Source: Stenopsyche tienmushanensis (taxonomy: Eukaryota; Arthropoda; Insecta; Trichoptera; Stenopsychidae). Taken from it: DNA of 64,000 nt. Below, one piece after another: positions 35,689 through 46,519 of the stretch. The stretch is taken from NCBI GenBank assembly GCA_008973525.1, contig WACJ01000274.1, forward strand, positions 3,224,001 to 3,288,000, given 5' to 3'. Numbering within the stretch: position 1 is the first letter of the stretch; each line of letters starts with the position of its first letter. The notes beneath the pieces were generated by a model that saw nothing but the letters and a program-made list of their open reading frames with translations, had not been told where the DNA came from and searched no databases. The translations under genes and the position numbers were made by a program.

Positions 35689-36200
35689 TCATTGAAGGTC
35701 GCTCCATATTAAACCAACTTTACTCTTTCCTTCGGTACCACTTTTAAAGTGAACTGCACACGACACCAGCAATAAGAAAATATTGGAAATCAAAAGTGCA
35801 AAAATATGTAAATTGTCAGAAAGGCTTTCTGCTATAAGGTTTGATTTATGTACGGGCAATTTTAGTGTGCCATCATCATCCATGAAATATGTTACGATGA
35901 TGAGGCGGCAATAAAACAGCAATCGGAGGGAAATCAAATATAATGGACCGTTAAAATGAAACGCTTTCATGAGGAGCAGTCTCATGTCTTCCGGATCATT
36001 AGGGACTCCAACCAAGCCGAAGAGGAATGAGGCCTGATCTATTCTTGTCACGTGTGCCGCAACTGCCCAAGGGGCTTGTAGATCCCTATTGGAACAGCAA
36101 TATGAAACTATGTCGGTACACTATTGAATTTTTACTCACCATTGCCCACTATCGTAAAGCTGCTGCAACGTGAAGATTGGAGGAAGGAAGGTGTCGAAAG
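35689..36200 (-). CDS. Possible exon pair of a multi-pass membrane protein
   Basis: Read on the minus strand, an open frame runs from about 36085 to a stop at 35689 with two hydrophobic segments: LYLISLRLLFYCRLIIVTYF and HIFALLISNIFLLLVSCAV. Just upstream, a 54-bp interval 36139-36086 has a strong donor (ATG|GTGAGT) and an acceptor (GTTCCAATAG|G). Joining 36200-36140 to 36085 keeps the same frame and continues a balanced sequence (PPIFTLQQLYDSGQW, then DLQAPWAVAAHV). A membrane protein such as a chemoreceptor fits, but I see no diagnostic motif. The start, further exons and the true 3' end are not found; a GTAAAG donor near 35714 could end the exon earlier. It may be a gene or a pseudogene. 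Confidence 0.38.
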
Positions 36201-36896
36201 CTGATCAATCATAAGGACGGAAGTCATTCGAGTTTTGTTTGTAGTCTTTTAATTTTATTATCTAACAAAGCACAATCTCAAAAACTATTAGCACAAAACA
36301 GACAAGGATTGATTTGAGATTTGCTAGTGCTAGTTCTTAAAAATGATTATTCAATATAAATGTGGAACACATATTTAACTCATTAGTTGCCTCGTATGAA
36401 AAACAAAAACTGTCCACATGCTATGATATTTAGAATATGACTTAAAAAGATAATGCACGATTAATAGTATAAAAAATAGGGATTGATTGAATGGTTCATG
36501 AAAATTTTAGTTGCAATTTTTTTCAGAAGAATCGTTTTATAACTAACTAGGCTTGTAATTTTTTTTTAGCGAGCGCAATTAATATACATAAATCATAAAC
36601 CGTCAATACGAGTCAAGCTATGCAAGACACATAAGTTTGTAGTTATTTTAAAAGCGCACGTGCAAAACAATATTTGGGAATAAAAATATCAATTTAACAC
36701 GAAATATGAGACTCATCCACTTCAATAGGAAAGTATGAGGTTTGCGGCTATAGACGTGTGTGGCTTGGGGGCGGATTCTCACTCGACAAATTCAGATGAT
36801 CTATAATAATAACCTATGACACATTTGTCCGCTATTATGTTATAGTTTATGTTTTATGGTTTATTTGTCAATGAATTCACCATTTGTATATTTATA

Positions 36897-37121
36897 CAGG
36901 ATGTTTTACATATGGACCAACAATTTTTTTTTAGGCGCTAAAGGAGTCATTTTGATATGTTTCACATATATGCCCTAAGTGTTAGGATTGTCAAAATTGG
37001 GTGTATTTTCAAAATATTGAAAAAAAAATCTATTTCGACAACCCGGATACTTAGGACATCCCTATGTAAAACATAGCAATCCCCCCCAAAAAAATTGTCG
37101 GTCCATGTGCAAATCACTCTA
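36897..37121. mobile_element. 225-bp MITE with long inverted ends, TA-flanked
   Basis: The left end CAGGATGTTTTACATATGGA (then CCAACAATTTTTTT) pairs with the right end, which on the minus strand reads TAGAGTGATTTGCACATGGA (then CCGACAATTTTTTT). The inverted repeat is about 37 bp with several mismatches. TA is present on both sides. No coding capacity. Confidence 0.75.
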
Positions 37122-39447
37122 TATACATTTTATGACTTTCTGTTTTTGATTTCAACAATTCAAAATATTATTTTCATTGAGTTCCTATGATTATGAGCAG
37201 GTCTATGCGAGTTATTAATTTCTGCGTACCCAGCTTCGGGACTTTCGGATGATGATGAGTCTCTTCCTTAACACGTTCCACGCCCAAATTCAATAGTCGG
37301 TGCGTAAACAGAAGGGATAGCGATGCAAAATTGAAATGCACGGGATAAACATGCACAATATATGGCGCATCTTCTCTCAGGTATTGTTTTATCTTAGATC
37401 GACAAGCTTGACTCTACTATTAGTCAAATTAACAAAAAAAAAGTGAAGATAAGCAAGTGCGAACAGACATGCAAGTTTCGAGGTCGATCTCGAAAGATAT
37501 TTAGACAGTTGTCCATCTTAAAGACATTTAAGAAAGACGTTCGTAAAGTTAACATTTGTAAATCGTAGAAATATGTAACAGGGAGACGCTGGATTCGCTT
37601 TTTGGAGACTTGTTTCAATGAATAGGTGGTAACATTATATAAAGTTATATTTTATTTTAAACATAATTTTATAACATTTAAACATATTTTATATGTATAT
37701 TTAAGTTATTTTAATTTTATGCCTTTATATGTTATATATAAACATATATTTATTATAATCTGTTTATTTAATATTTGCATGTGCTAATTCCATTAAATAG
37801 AAAATAAATAACTTATTAAATCGTATTTAAATGGAGGAAGAAAACGTCCACCGTATACGGTAGACGGGGCGAGGAACGCGTTAAGCATGATCAAGGACAG
37901 CTCGAGAACAGTGGAAAGACATTTTCTTTCAGCTGTATCTTAGCTGTTATTTTTATTCTACCCTTAAAAACTACCCTGCAAGGTTCTTTTACCTGCTAGG
38001 AAAAAAACCCATGAGCTATGTATAGTACGTGAATATCGTACAAATAGCTAATATATGCAGTAATTAAATCAATCAATACATTGACCTGCATTTCTGACAT
38101 AATTATTTATTGAATGATTTAATACTTGATTTAATATAATAATGTGTTATATATTTCGTAAAAAATATATATTTTTTGTGTATCTCAAAAGGGTGTTTAA
38201 ATGGGGTTGTTTTATGTCGTTTCAAATTCGATTGTCTCGTTTAAGTGGAACTAATGAATAAAATATGTGCAGCTTTGTACCTGATGTTATTAAATTAATT
38301 ATAATGAAATAGTTTGAGGTATCTTTGTGCGATGTTTGAGTGCTATGAGAATGGAGGATGAAAACAGATAAATGATTCATGAATTGGTTTCATTGAATAG
38401 ATAAATCAAATCCGCATACAAATAACTCATAGGCCACACATGCACGGATTGTCATGTTTGTGGATTTCCGTCATAGGATTTATTTGCCGAAAAAGATCCT
38501 TTGTAGCCGGTTGGCCTATTTTATTATTTCGTTAATGTTCGTGTGGAGGAATGTTTTTGACGTATATTAGCTTACGTCCCGATTAAAATTCATCAGACGG
38601 GATGGTTTCCCAGACGTAAAAATAAAGCATTTTCATAATCGGCAGGAGCGGGAAATTCCGCGATAACCTGGAAGAGATTTAATATACTTTGTCTCTCTCA
38701 CGTATAATTGAGCATCGGATTTTGCTCAAATTGTTTTTCAAAGAATTCGTTTCACTCAACGTAACTGCTTTTAACGATATTTCCCGGGTGAAATTGAATC
38801 TAAATTACCTACCTCGTTTTCCCACATTCAGCATTCAAAATCGTACTTTCGCCAATTCTGAATACTTGGCGCAAGGGGACGTAATGACGCGTGGTTTTAT
38901 TTTATAGCTTTAAGGCTTAGGAGATATTTTCCTTTAACATTTCGCCTTCCCTTTTCTGTTTAAATTTACGTCGGCCTCAGCGAATTTCCCTCAATGCAAA
39001 CGGGGAATATTTCTAAAAAAAATATTGTGAATTATTTTATGATATTTCAATCGCGTCTCCGCATTACGCCTCCGTATATTCGCATTTACGTCGGCGCTGC
39101 GCCGTGACAGATTCCCATTTTTATACGAGCCGTTTCACAATAACCATCCGCATAGATAGATGGGACACTTCGTATGGATATTATGATACATGTTCTATGC
39201 TCCATTGCATGCTAAAACATCGTTCCAGACCATTTTAAATATTTTATAAGTACACCCTATCAATACATAAGCTTTCACTAGTCGATAAACACGTCGGGAA
39301 ACTGGGCAAAATGAAAATAAGCGTACTTTTACAAGGACGATATAATTTTACTCTGAAATTTACAATAAAAAAATCAAGGACAATTTTGGACACGTTTGTC
39401 TGTTTGTTGTCATCCATCGAAATTTAATCGAAAATGTTGATATTATA
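37122..39447. other. Intergenic DNA
   Basis: Extremely AT-rich at 37620-37830. GC-richer, less repetitive sequence at about 38450-39200 may be regulatory but has no gene. Confidence 0.5.
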
Positions 39448-40678
39448 TGGGACCCATAAGTAATCAATTATTTCGAATTAAAACGAAAAATGATTTTATT
39501 TTAATTATGCAATCAATTGTATGATTTCCATTATTATTTACAGCTCTTTGCCATCTTTCAGGCAAAGTTTCAATCTCTCTTTTATAAAAAGAGGCTGACT
39601 TTGACGAAAAATAGTTATTTAGGTGAATTTCAACCTCATTTACATTTCAAAACGTCTTATTTTCAATGAAGTCCCTAGAACTTTGAATAAATAATAATCA
39701 AATGGCACAATATCTGGCAAATATGGCGGATAAGGTGGCAGTTCTCAATTGAATTCCTTAATTTTTTCCTGGGTTACTTTAGTTGAATGGGGTCTGGCAT
39801 TATCGTGATGCAATATCACGCCTTTTCGGTTGACGAAATTTGTATGTTTTTCTAATAACTTTGCATTTACTCTGTCTAATTGTGAGCAATAAATTTGTAC
39901 ATTAATAGTTTCTCCTAGATTTAGAAACTCAAAGTGTATTATCCCAAAACAATCCCACCATATGCTCAAGAGGACCTTTTTTATAGTCAAAGAAGATTTA
40001 AGAGTTGGTACAGCCGGTTGATTAGTTAAAAGCAACTGCTTAGTTCTTTTAACATTGTCGTATAATATCCATTTTTCATCACAAGTTATAATCCGGTGTC
40101 GAAATTGCTCTTTAAGATGTCTAATTATAAGCTGTTTGTGTCGGACAATTGGTGAGGAATCCAAACGTCCTCTCTGTAACTTTTGCCAATCTCGTGCAAG
40201 TATTTTTGCACTGTTGACCAAGTACCCCCGAGTCTTGACATTATTTCTGTCACACTTAATTTTGGATCTGAATCCACTCAGCATCAATCAGCAGCTTGGT
40301 TTTGAATTCAGTAGGTCTCCTACTTCGGTGGTCATCAACTAGGCTAAAATTGCCACTTGAAAACCTTTGAAACCATCTTTGACACTTGTTGACTTTAAGA
40401 ATTTTGCCGTAAACATCTCAAATTTTCTTAGATGTCTGTGTTGTGTTACAACTCATTTTAAAGTGGAAGAGCATAAGATGAAGAATATGTTCTTCTGACG
40501 GCTGTGTGTCTGACATGGTGTAGATAACGAATTTACTTTTATATGTTGGTGAATAAATGAGATTTAGAGTCTACTCAATAAGATACAACCAAATGCACAA
40601 CCTCTTTAGTCGACGCGGCAGCGATAACTGACATATAACAACACGCTCTCAAAATAATTGATTACTTATGGGTCCCCC
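39448..40678 (-). mobile_element. Full-length mariner element with near-perfect ends
   Basis: The ends share GGGACCCATAAGTAATCAAT (extending to about 25 bp) as an inverted repeat, with TA duplications at 39446-39447 and 40679-40680. The total length of 1231 bp is close to the usual 1.3 kb for mariner. The transposase gene runs on the minus strand and is inactivated (next entry). Confidence 0.93.
39618..40516 (-). pseudogene. Mariner transposase, DD34D type, inactivated
   Basis: The start codon is at 40516 (MSDTQPSEEHILHLMLFHFK). The N-terminal helix-turn-helix region continues with CQRWFQRFSSGNFSLVDDHR (about 40320-40390) in a shifted frame. The first catalytic aspartate is in TCDEKWILYDN and the second in HHDNARPHST. 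The third is in FDYYLF, 35 residues after the second, as in DD34D mariners. Damage seen: a stop near codon 33 (about 40418), frame changes around 40385, 40280 and 40130, and a nonsense codon in place of the expected tryptophan just after the second aspartate block (at about 39740). All three catalytic aspartates are still encoded, so decay is modest but the gene is dead. Confidence 0.9.
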
Positions 40679-43490
40679 TAATACATACAATTTTATACTC
40701 AATTTATGTCGAGACACGGTTCAAGAAACGCACTTTTTAAAAATAAAAAGCTTATAAACGAACCATTAGTTTTAACCAATAAAATATAGTGCTTGGCTAC
40801 ATTCCATAATATTGAATAACGCACTAAACGAAAATTTAATGTTTAATGAGCCACGTAAATAATTGATAGTTAAGTGATAATTGATGAACGAAATTCATCA
40901 ACTTATTTATAATGCCAACTTGAAATCAAAATATTTCATAATCAGAAATAAATTTTAGCACGTCCAATACATTCAATTCAATAACATTTTGATTAAATAT
41001 GTTTTAAAGCAAAGAAAGTGATGTTTTTATACATTTTCTTTATTATAAGTGACGCGTTTCGATCTCATAAGGCTAATGTCATCAGACGTGTATTCGTGAG
41101 ATAAACCGAATAGAATCGTTTTATTGAATTTTAATAATAAAATATTATTGAAATCAAAGAGGTGGTTCGGTGGTATCTATATTAAGAGCAGACATCAATA
41201 GTTTGCGGTTAAAGGTCTTCGTGCTTTTGAAATATTTCCCGGAAAAATTGAGAGTGAAAAAGGTCATCATTGATTAAAAATGCTTGAATTAAACACGCCG
41301 TAAAATGAGATTATAAGGCTTCATAATTTGAGGCGAAATTTTCTTGGCCCTCTTCGTGAAATATATACATCTTCAGCAACAGAAAAGTATCTAAAAATAA
41401 AATTTTAATTCATTGACTAACAAAAGACTAAATATTCAGGTCAACAATTCACCCGCACCTGCCAGTAGCATCACTTCAAATTCACAGCCACCCCTAAAAT
41501 ATATCTTGCGTCGAAATTTTATGGGCATAAAATATTTAAGGGATTTCGATTCAACTTCTAACAATTCCTTGCATTATTAAAATGTAACATTTGAATTTAG
41601 ATTCTTATGCATTTGAAATGATTTGAATTGATCGATCGAGTCGTATTGATTGAATTTGATGAATAGTTCCTGAAAATAATGCCATGCAGGAAAGTTTCCC
41701 TGAATTTTTTTAGCTGCATTTTCAATGGCACGTGAAAATTTTGTTTTATGGCTTGTCCATTATTATTTTTTGCTTGGATAACCGTTCGCGTGGAGTTGAA
41801 TTTTCACTGCAAAATTTATTTTTGCCCGGAAAAATCATCCGCATCATAACCGTCAAAAAAATTTGCATCATAAAGTGAAGGTTCACATAAGTGTTCGCTT
41901 TTTGAAAACGAAACGTGATCAAGGATAATTAATCCTTAAATCGTTTAAAGAGATGCTTTAAACTCAAAAAATTGGTTGCGTTTATAGCTTCAAGGGGAAT
42001 AAATTTTTAAGGGGTATACTGTCTGAGATTTGGGGGGAATGCTTATGCTTTTATAAAATCCCGTCGATTATTTCATTCCAATGATCGCGCCTTCAAAGAG
42101 ACGCACCCCTAGCGAGGGCTGCCGCTCTTTACGTGACATAATCCTCAAATCGGATTGTTTGAAATGAAAAGAAAAATGGCTTGTAAAATATTCTTCCTAC
42201 AAGTGAAGGTATCGCTTTGGGGAGATATCCGGGAAGAGTGATTGAGGCTGTATAAAAAAAGAGATGTAAAGTCCTCTTATCCGACAGTCGATTGTCTCCG
42301 GGCAGTTGGATGTAATTGAATTGTTTTAAGCTCAACCGAAGCCTGCGGAACAACTTTGACAAGGCAAACATATTTATAAACGTCTATTAAGATCCATCTT
42401 ATTTTCTGATACAGCATTAAAGTAAACACGTTAATACATTGACAAATATATTTTTGTGCATCATTCAATCCCTCAATACAAAATTATCGGCAATCCATTA
42501 TCCTGTTTATGAAGATATTAAAAAAATCTTTCGATTATAAGTTGGCAATGAATTTAGGGTGGAGCTTTTTTGAGCTTTAACACAATGAACCATGAATTAA
42601 AAAGTTCATCGGCTCAATGTTGAACATTGTTAACGTTCGTTTATAGCAATTTTTGCAATGAAATCTGGGTAAAGATTTTCGGCGCAGTATAAAAAATTCA
42701 TTAGAACATTATCTTGTGAATATTTTAGCAAAAAAACTGTGCGAAATGACGTCATTACATCCTTGTTAAATATTTGCTTTTTATATAAGCTGGTTTCTGA
42801 GCAAGTATTCTCTGCTCTATTACGGAGTTTTGAGAGTACCCTATAAATATTTTAATATCACCTTTACGGTCGTTCAATTGAGGTAACTTCCTTATTCCAT
42901 CACCATTAAATTTTAAAGGATCTATTTGTTCGGCATACATATTTTTACCGGCTCAGCTCTTCCCTAAAATAAACTATCTCCTGCGTTTAATTCACCTCTT
43001 ACATATATAAGAGACGATTTCAATTCATCCTCATATCATATAAGAGCGAAATAATCAATTTCGCTCGAGGAATAATAAAAACGCTGCGTTTATATAGAAC
43101 TTTTATACTATAGATTAAAATGCGAGGAGTCTGTGATTTATCAACCATGTAGGAAGATTAAATTGAATGCTGTTATAAAATATATATTTCAAAGATTTTT
43201 GCATGAAGATACTTTCAACAATAATGTTTAACAAAATTGCTTCACTAAGTACTTTATAAGGACCGATTAGTCCATAGTGCTTGAGGTCTTTCGGCATTTC
43301 TGCCGTTTGGGGTTTACTTCGCAGATTATAAGCTTCAAGCAATTAATTTTGATATTATCATGTACTTTGTTTGTAAAAATTAATATCTTGGGACAATATG
43401 AACTTCAGCTTCGTTGGTAAATGCCCAAAGAAAATTCCTCGGACACATCATTGTAATGGATCACCTTATATTTCCAAATGGTTCCAATTT
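40679..43490. other. Intergenic DNA
   Basis: No gene recognised. A locally GC-richer patch at about 41700-42330 stands out from the AT-rich surroundings. Confidence 0.5.
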
Positions 43491-43546
43491 GGTTCAAATT
43501 ATTTCATTGCATTTTATTATACTATAGTTTGTAAGATTATAATAAT

Positions 43547-43587
43547 TAATAATTTTTCCCCTGGGGTCCTCAGGGGAAAAATTATTA
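43547..43587. repeat. Perfect 17-bp-arm hairpin
   Basis: TAATAATTTTTCCCCTG and its exact reverse complement flank a 7-base loop (GGGTCCT). It lies about 125 bases before the pentanucleotide tail at 43714. Confidence 0.85.
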
Positions 43588-43589
43588 TA

Positions 43590-43748
43590 CCCCGCTACTA
43601 TGTGGACATCGGGATGGCCACGCTCGCGCGCGGGTCCGTCCTTTTCTCGGACCGTGATGTAGCCGCTGATATTATAAGAAGACATTTATATTATTATTTT
43701 AGAATATCCTGACAATAAAGTAAGTAAAGTAAAGTAAATAAAGTAAGA
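43590..43748 (+). mobile_element. Possible 3' end of a non-LTR element or SINE with GTAAA-type tail
   Basis: A GC-richer segment (43590-43670) is followed by AATAAAG and a tract of GTAAA/GTAAATAAA repeats at 43714-43748. Simple-repeat tails of this type are usual for insect LINE and SINE ends. No reverse transcriptase coding is visible, so the identity is uncertain; the hairpin at 43547 may belong to the same unit. Confidence 0.35.
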
Positions 43749-43803
43749 TATTAAGAAAAATATCCCTCTTTTGCTAATCCACAAATCCAGTCTTGTATTT
43801 TAA

Positions 43804-44246
43804 CCCTTTGAGTAGTGAGCTAATTTAAAATCATCACAAACTTTGATGCTATATTTGTATGTCCGCCACGTATCATCCGTACAAATCCACTTATCTGTCA
43901 GGACCGTCGCAGCGTGTATGAAGCTTGTACATAAATAAATAAACACTCTCGATAGCACACAATATTCGGTCATTTATTTAAGTAAACATAAACAATATAT
44001 TTGAAATTCATTCATTATATCATTCACACATCATTATTAGTCGATACATTTGGGCTAACGATCTATACTATACTATTTCTGTCCCAATCATAATCTCTGA
44101 TCTGCAAGATGCTCTTTCCATCTTCTCTTTAAATTCAAGATGCAATACACTCTCTGTCTTTGTCTCCCTCCGCGCTCACCGTGTAAGAATGCTTTTTTGA
44201 ATCACTGAAATTCGGACATAACTCTGTGTATTACCTCTTTAAGGGG
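43804..44246. mobile_element. TTAA-flanked MITE, copy 1 (piggyBac-type)
   Basis: TTAA stands at both borders (43800-43803 and 44247-44250). The left tip CCCTTTGAGTAGTGAGC and right tip CTCTTTAAGGGG are partly inverted. The whole unit matches the copy at 53780-54203, and similarity stops at the TTAA on both sides, which fixes the borders. An internal stretch TGTCAGGACCGTCG to AAATAAATAAACACT resembles an LTR with a polyadenylation signal, so a captured or nested LTR piece is possible. Confidence 0.75.
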
Positions 44247-44250
44247 TTAA

Positions 44251-46490
44251 TAGCTAAACTTCATATACATTGGTAAATATTTATTAATTTTGAATACCAT
44301 CGATTTCCTGTTTATGAAAAAAGTTTTCCTCCATATCAAAGATCTGGGAGATTTAGAGGTTTACCGTCAAATTAAAATTTGTATGCTCAAACCTGTTAAT
44401 TACTATTGAATCATGTATTTTATATAGAAAAAATAATTATAGACTCCCGGCAAAGATAAGACTATACCTATTTGGCTGTCGGTATCCGTCTATCGGAACA
44501 AGCAAAGAAAACTTTCATTTCGGATTCCTTTTAAATGTAAATGAAAACACGCCTAATTTTTTCTTCACTTTTTCGTCGAAGGCTTTTCCGTGGTGGAGCG
44601 CCATTTTTCGGCTGTGCCCCCCTTCGGTTCATCTTCCATTTTCAACATTTTCCTGAACCTTTTCCTTTGTGCATTTGTGGCTATATGAAGTATAACGTCT
44701 CCCCGCAGTGAGAACTTAATGTAATTGTTCTGCAGACGAAGAGATGAGCTTTCTTACTAAAAATAGTTTCCCTTAACGAGGCGTGACGTTGAGTGGCTTA
44801 TCATAATGCCCAGCTTCGAGGAAAGAAAAGCCTATATTTATGTATTTAATAAAGATGACTCACAAAAATCCCCGTCCAGATTCGTTTCTGTGGAAACTCC
44901 ATTACGACTTATAAAGTGTAATCTTTTAAGATTTTTGTTCAAAACGTTTTTTGTTCCGAGTCGAACGTATTTCAAGTTCTCGGATGCTGCGAGGAAATTT
45001 TCATACACAAAAGAATTTATTTCAAGGATTTCATTAAATTTTATAGACATCGTCGATCCCGAGTTATTTGCAAAAGTCTGCAAAGCAGCCTCATCAACAC
45101 AATACGTTCGGGTTCAATTAGAGTTTGCCTCAAAATGTTTAGGTTTAATTTAAAATTAATTCAAATAGCATTCAGGGAAAGTTTTTATTGGGTGAGTTAC
45201 ATCCTATATGCGTCGTAATCAAACCCATGTATATGTCATGTTCTACCCATCCTGATCTTTTAATGTAGCGGTAAATTAATGTCTCGGGTAAGGGTTCCAA
45301 GGGTTATTTGTAGATATCCTTAATGACAAAATACCCGATCCTTGAGTCCTGAGCTCGGTCCTGACGTCACACCATGTCTCAAGATGTTACGTGTAAAATG
45401 TTTTGCCACTTGTTAACTGCAAAACTTATATTATAATATATGTTATCTCATCTGTATTCGCTGTGAAGGATGCTTTATATATTGTAAGGATGGTCCGTGT
45501 CTTAACTCTACCTTCCCTGCAAGGATTCGGCTCGGCGAACCTATATAAGTGATATTAACCGCAAAGGAGAGACTAAAAATTACCCCCGAGCTATTTAATT
45601 TAAAACGAAATGAAAGATAAACATGGAAAATATATCGCTTGGGATGCAAAAAACCTTTATATTACTCTTATTCCGCGAAGAATATCCGTAGGATATATTG
45701 CAATGCACATAACAAGTGAGGAATAACAGGAATCGCAAGGAGCGGAGGATCTGTGTGTACTCTTTGGTAATTGCTTCTTACCCCTCATTAAATAAATATT
45801 AAGGATCGAGAAAAATACACATTCTTTTGATTAATGTTTTTGAGCGTACGAGCTTAAATAGTTTGCCAAAGTCCAGAACTTAGTCTTAGTCGGAATCTGG
45901 GGATTTTAAAAGATTACAAACCTTGCTGTTTAAACACAATTTGAATATTAAGCAAACTGTATATTTAATGTAAATAGCTTTAAAACATTAGACAAAAAAT
46001 TTATTTCAAAAATTATGTACATTTAAATTAATTTAGCTCGATTTTCTTTTGGAGATATTTTTTGCTACTATAAAATATAAAATGAATACCTTATAAACAA
46101 GCTTTCATTGCTCGAAAATGTAAAGCAAATTTTTAAAAGACACCATTGGTTTTCAATTTTTGGGTGCTTTGCAGATTTATATAAATACCAATATCAAGAT
46201 CTTTTTTCAAGATGTATTTGCAAGGGTATGATTATTATATAGGATTTTTTGTTGTTCTTCGCATATAAGCAATTTAGGACAATATTATTAAATAAGGTAT
46301 TTTTAGGCAGGACTATTTTTATTGTTAACATAAAAAAAACTTGCAAATTTGAAACAATTTCAACTTTTACATTAACCATCATTAATCAATCAAGGAAATA
46401 TGTTAATTGTAATTTCGTATAGTTTTGTGCTATTTAATGATAAAATTTTAAAGAGGGGTAAAATCAGTTTCCTTAATAGACTACAGGGGT
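44251..46490. other. Intergenic DNA
   Basis: A 115-codon open frame at 44806-45153 has an equally open antisense partner and no motif. I do not call it a gene. The 44560-45150 part is GC-richer than its flanks. Confidence 0.45.
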
Positions 46491-46494
46491 AACG

Positions 46495-46519
46495 AGATTA
46501 AAAAGGTTAGGAACCGCTG
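46495..46519 (-). mobile_element. hAT-type end fragment
   Basis: Reads AAAAAGGTTAGGAACCGCTG, the reverse complement of the CAG(T/C)GGTT...AACC tip typical of many hAT elements. Same class as 51351-51374. Confidence 0.35.

Noticed and set aside
35640..35690. Possible tRNA B-box (GGTTCGAGTC on the minus strand)
   Set aside because: No cloverleaf or A box can be built around it.
35570..35690. Possible C-terminal exon downstream of the membrane protein frame
   Set aside because: A good acceptor exists, but no donor of the right phase connects it, and the opposite strand also reads protein-like.
44806..45153. 115-codon plus-strand frame
   Set aside because: An 81-codon frame is open on the opposite strand, no motif is present, and neither strand has supporting signals.
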